A stretch of DNA of 6,023 nt from Thermoplasmatota archaeon (GTDB lineage: Archaea; Thermoplasmatota; JAQUQK01): positions 1-6,023 of the forward strand of contig JAQUQK010000119.1 in assembly GCA_028716125.1 (NCBI GenBank). Direction: 5' to 3'. Shown piece by piece: positions 6,009-6,023 of the stretch (within the stretch, counting starts at the first letter, position 1; each line of letters opens with the position of its first letter). The notes under the pieces were generated by a model, which made no database searches, was not told the DNA's origin, and was given only the letters and a program-made list of their open reading frames with translations. Both the position numbers and the translations under genes were made by a program.

Positions 6009-6023
6009 GAAGATTTTAGGCAC

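Noticed and set aside
1..6023. tRNA, rRNA or riboswitch
   Set aside because: No cloverleaf, rRNA core motif or known aptamer pattern was visible in the short non-coding stretches.

Overview
The window holds one five-gene cluster, all transcribed from the minus strand (right to left), with a promoter at the right edge and a non-coding tail at the left edge. The organism cannot be named from the sequence. Base composition is moderate. A consensus-like sigma70 promoter (TTGACA-17-TATACT) and clear Shine-Dalgarno sites before the first two genes argue against Bacteroidota-type expression signals and fit a bacterium with ordinary sigma70 signals. This is a weak inference.

Layout in transcription order: (1) promoter at about 6008-5980 and a 5' leader of about 85 nt; (2) a 949-residue protein (5887-3038) with a basic N-terminal domain, a Lys-rich linker, about 21 helical repeats on a 29-residue period, and a C-terminal zincin-like domain with HELTH and ExxSD motifs; (3) a 51-nt gap containing a perfect 11-bp hairpin; (4) a caspase-fold cysteine peptidase resembling family C25 (gingipain) but without a signal peptide (2986-2063); (5) an acyl carrier protein with its phosphopantetheine serine (2063-1806); (6) a beta-ketoacyl-ACP synthase with all catalytic residues (1822-671); (7) a 153-residue protein resembling only the N-terminal half of a ketoacyl synthase or chain length factor, with no catalytic cysteine (674-213). 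The last four genes overlap by 1, 17 and 4 nt and are probably translationally coupled. Bases 1-212 hold no gene, only a strand-biased pyrimidine/purine tract and TGTCCG-containing repeats.

The combination is what stands out. An ACP, a KS and a truncated CLF-like partner resemble a stripped-down type II polyketide/fatty acid set, with no acyltransferase, reductase, dehydratase, thioesterase or phosphopantetheinyl transferase in view. They share an operon with a protease and a very large amphipathic-helix protein carrying its own zincin-like domain. A working hypothesis, not shown by the sequence, is that the big protein is the effector or structural product, the C25-like enzyme processes it, and the ACP/KS genes supply an acyl group for it or for a membrane target. 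I do not recognise a described system with this gene set.
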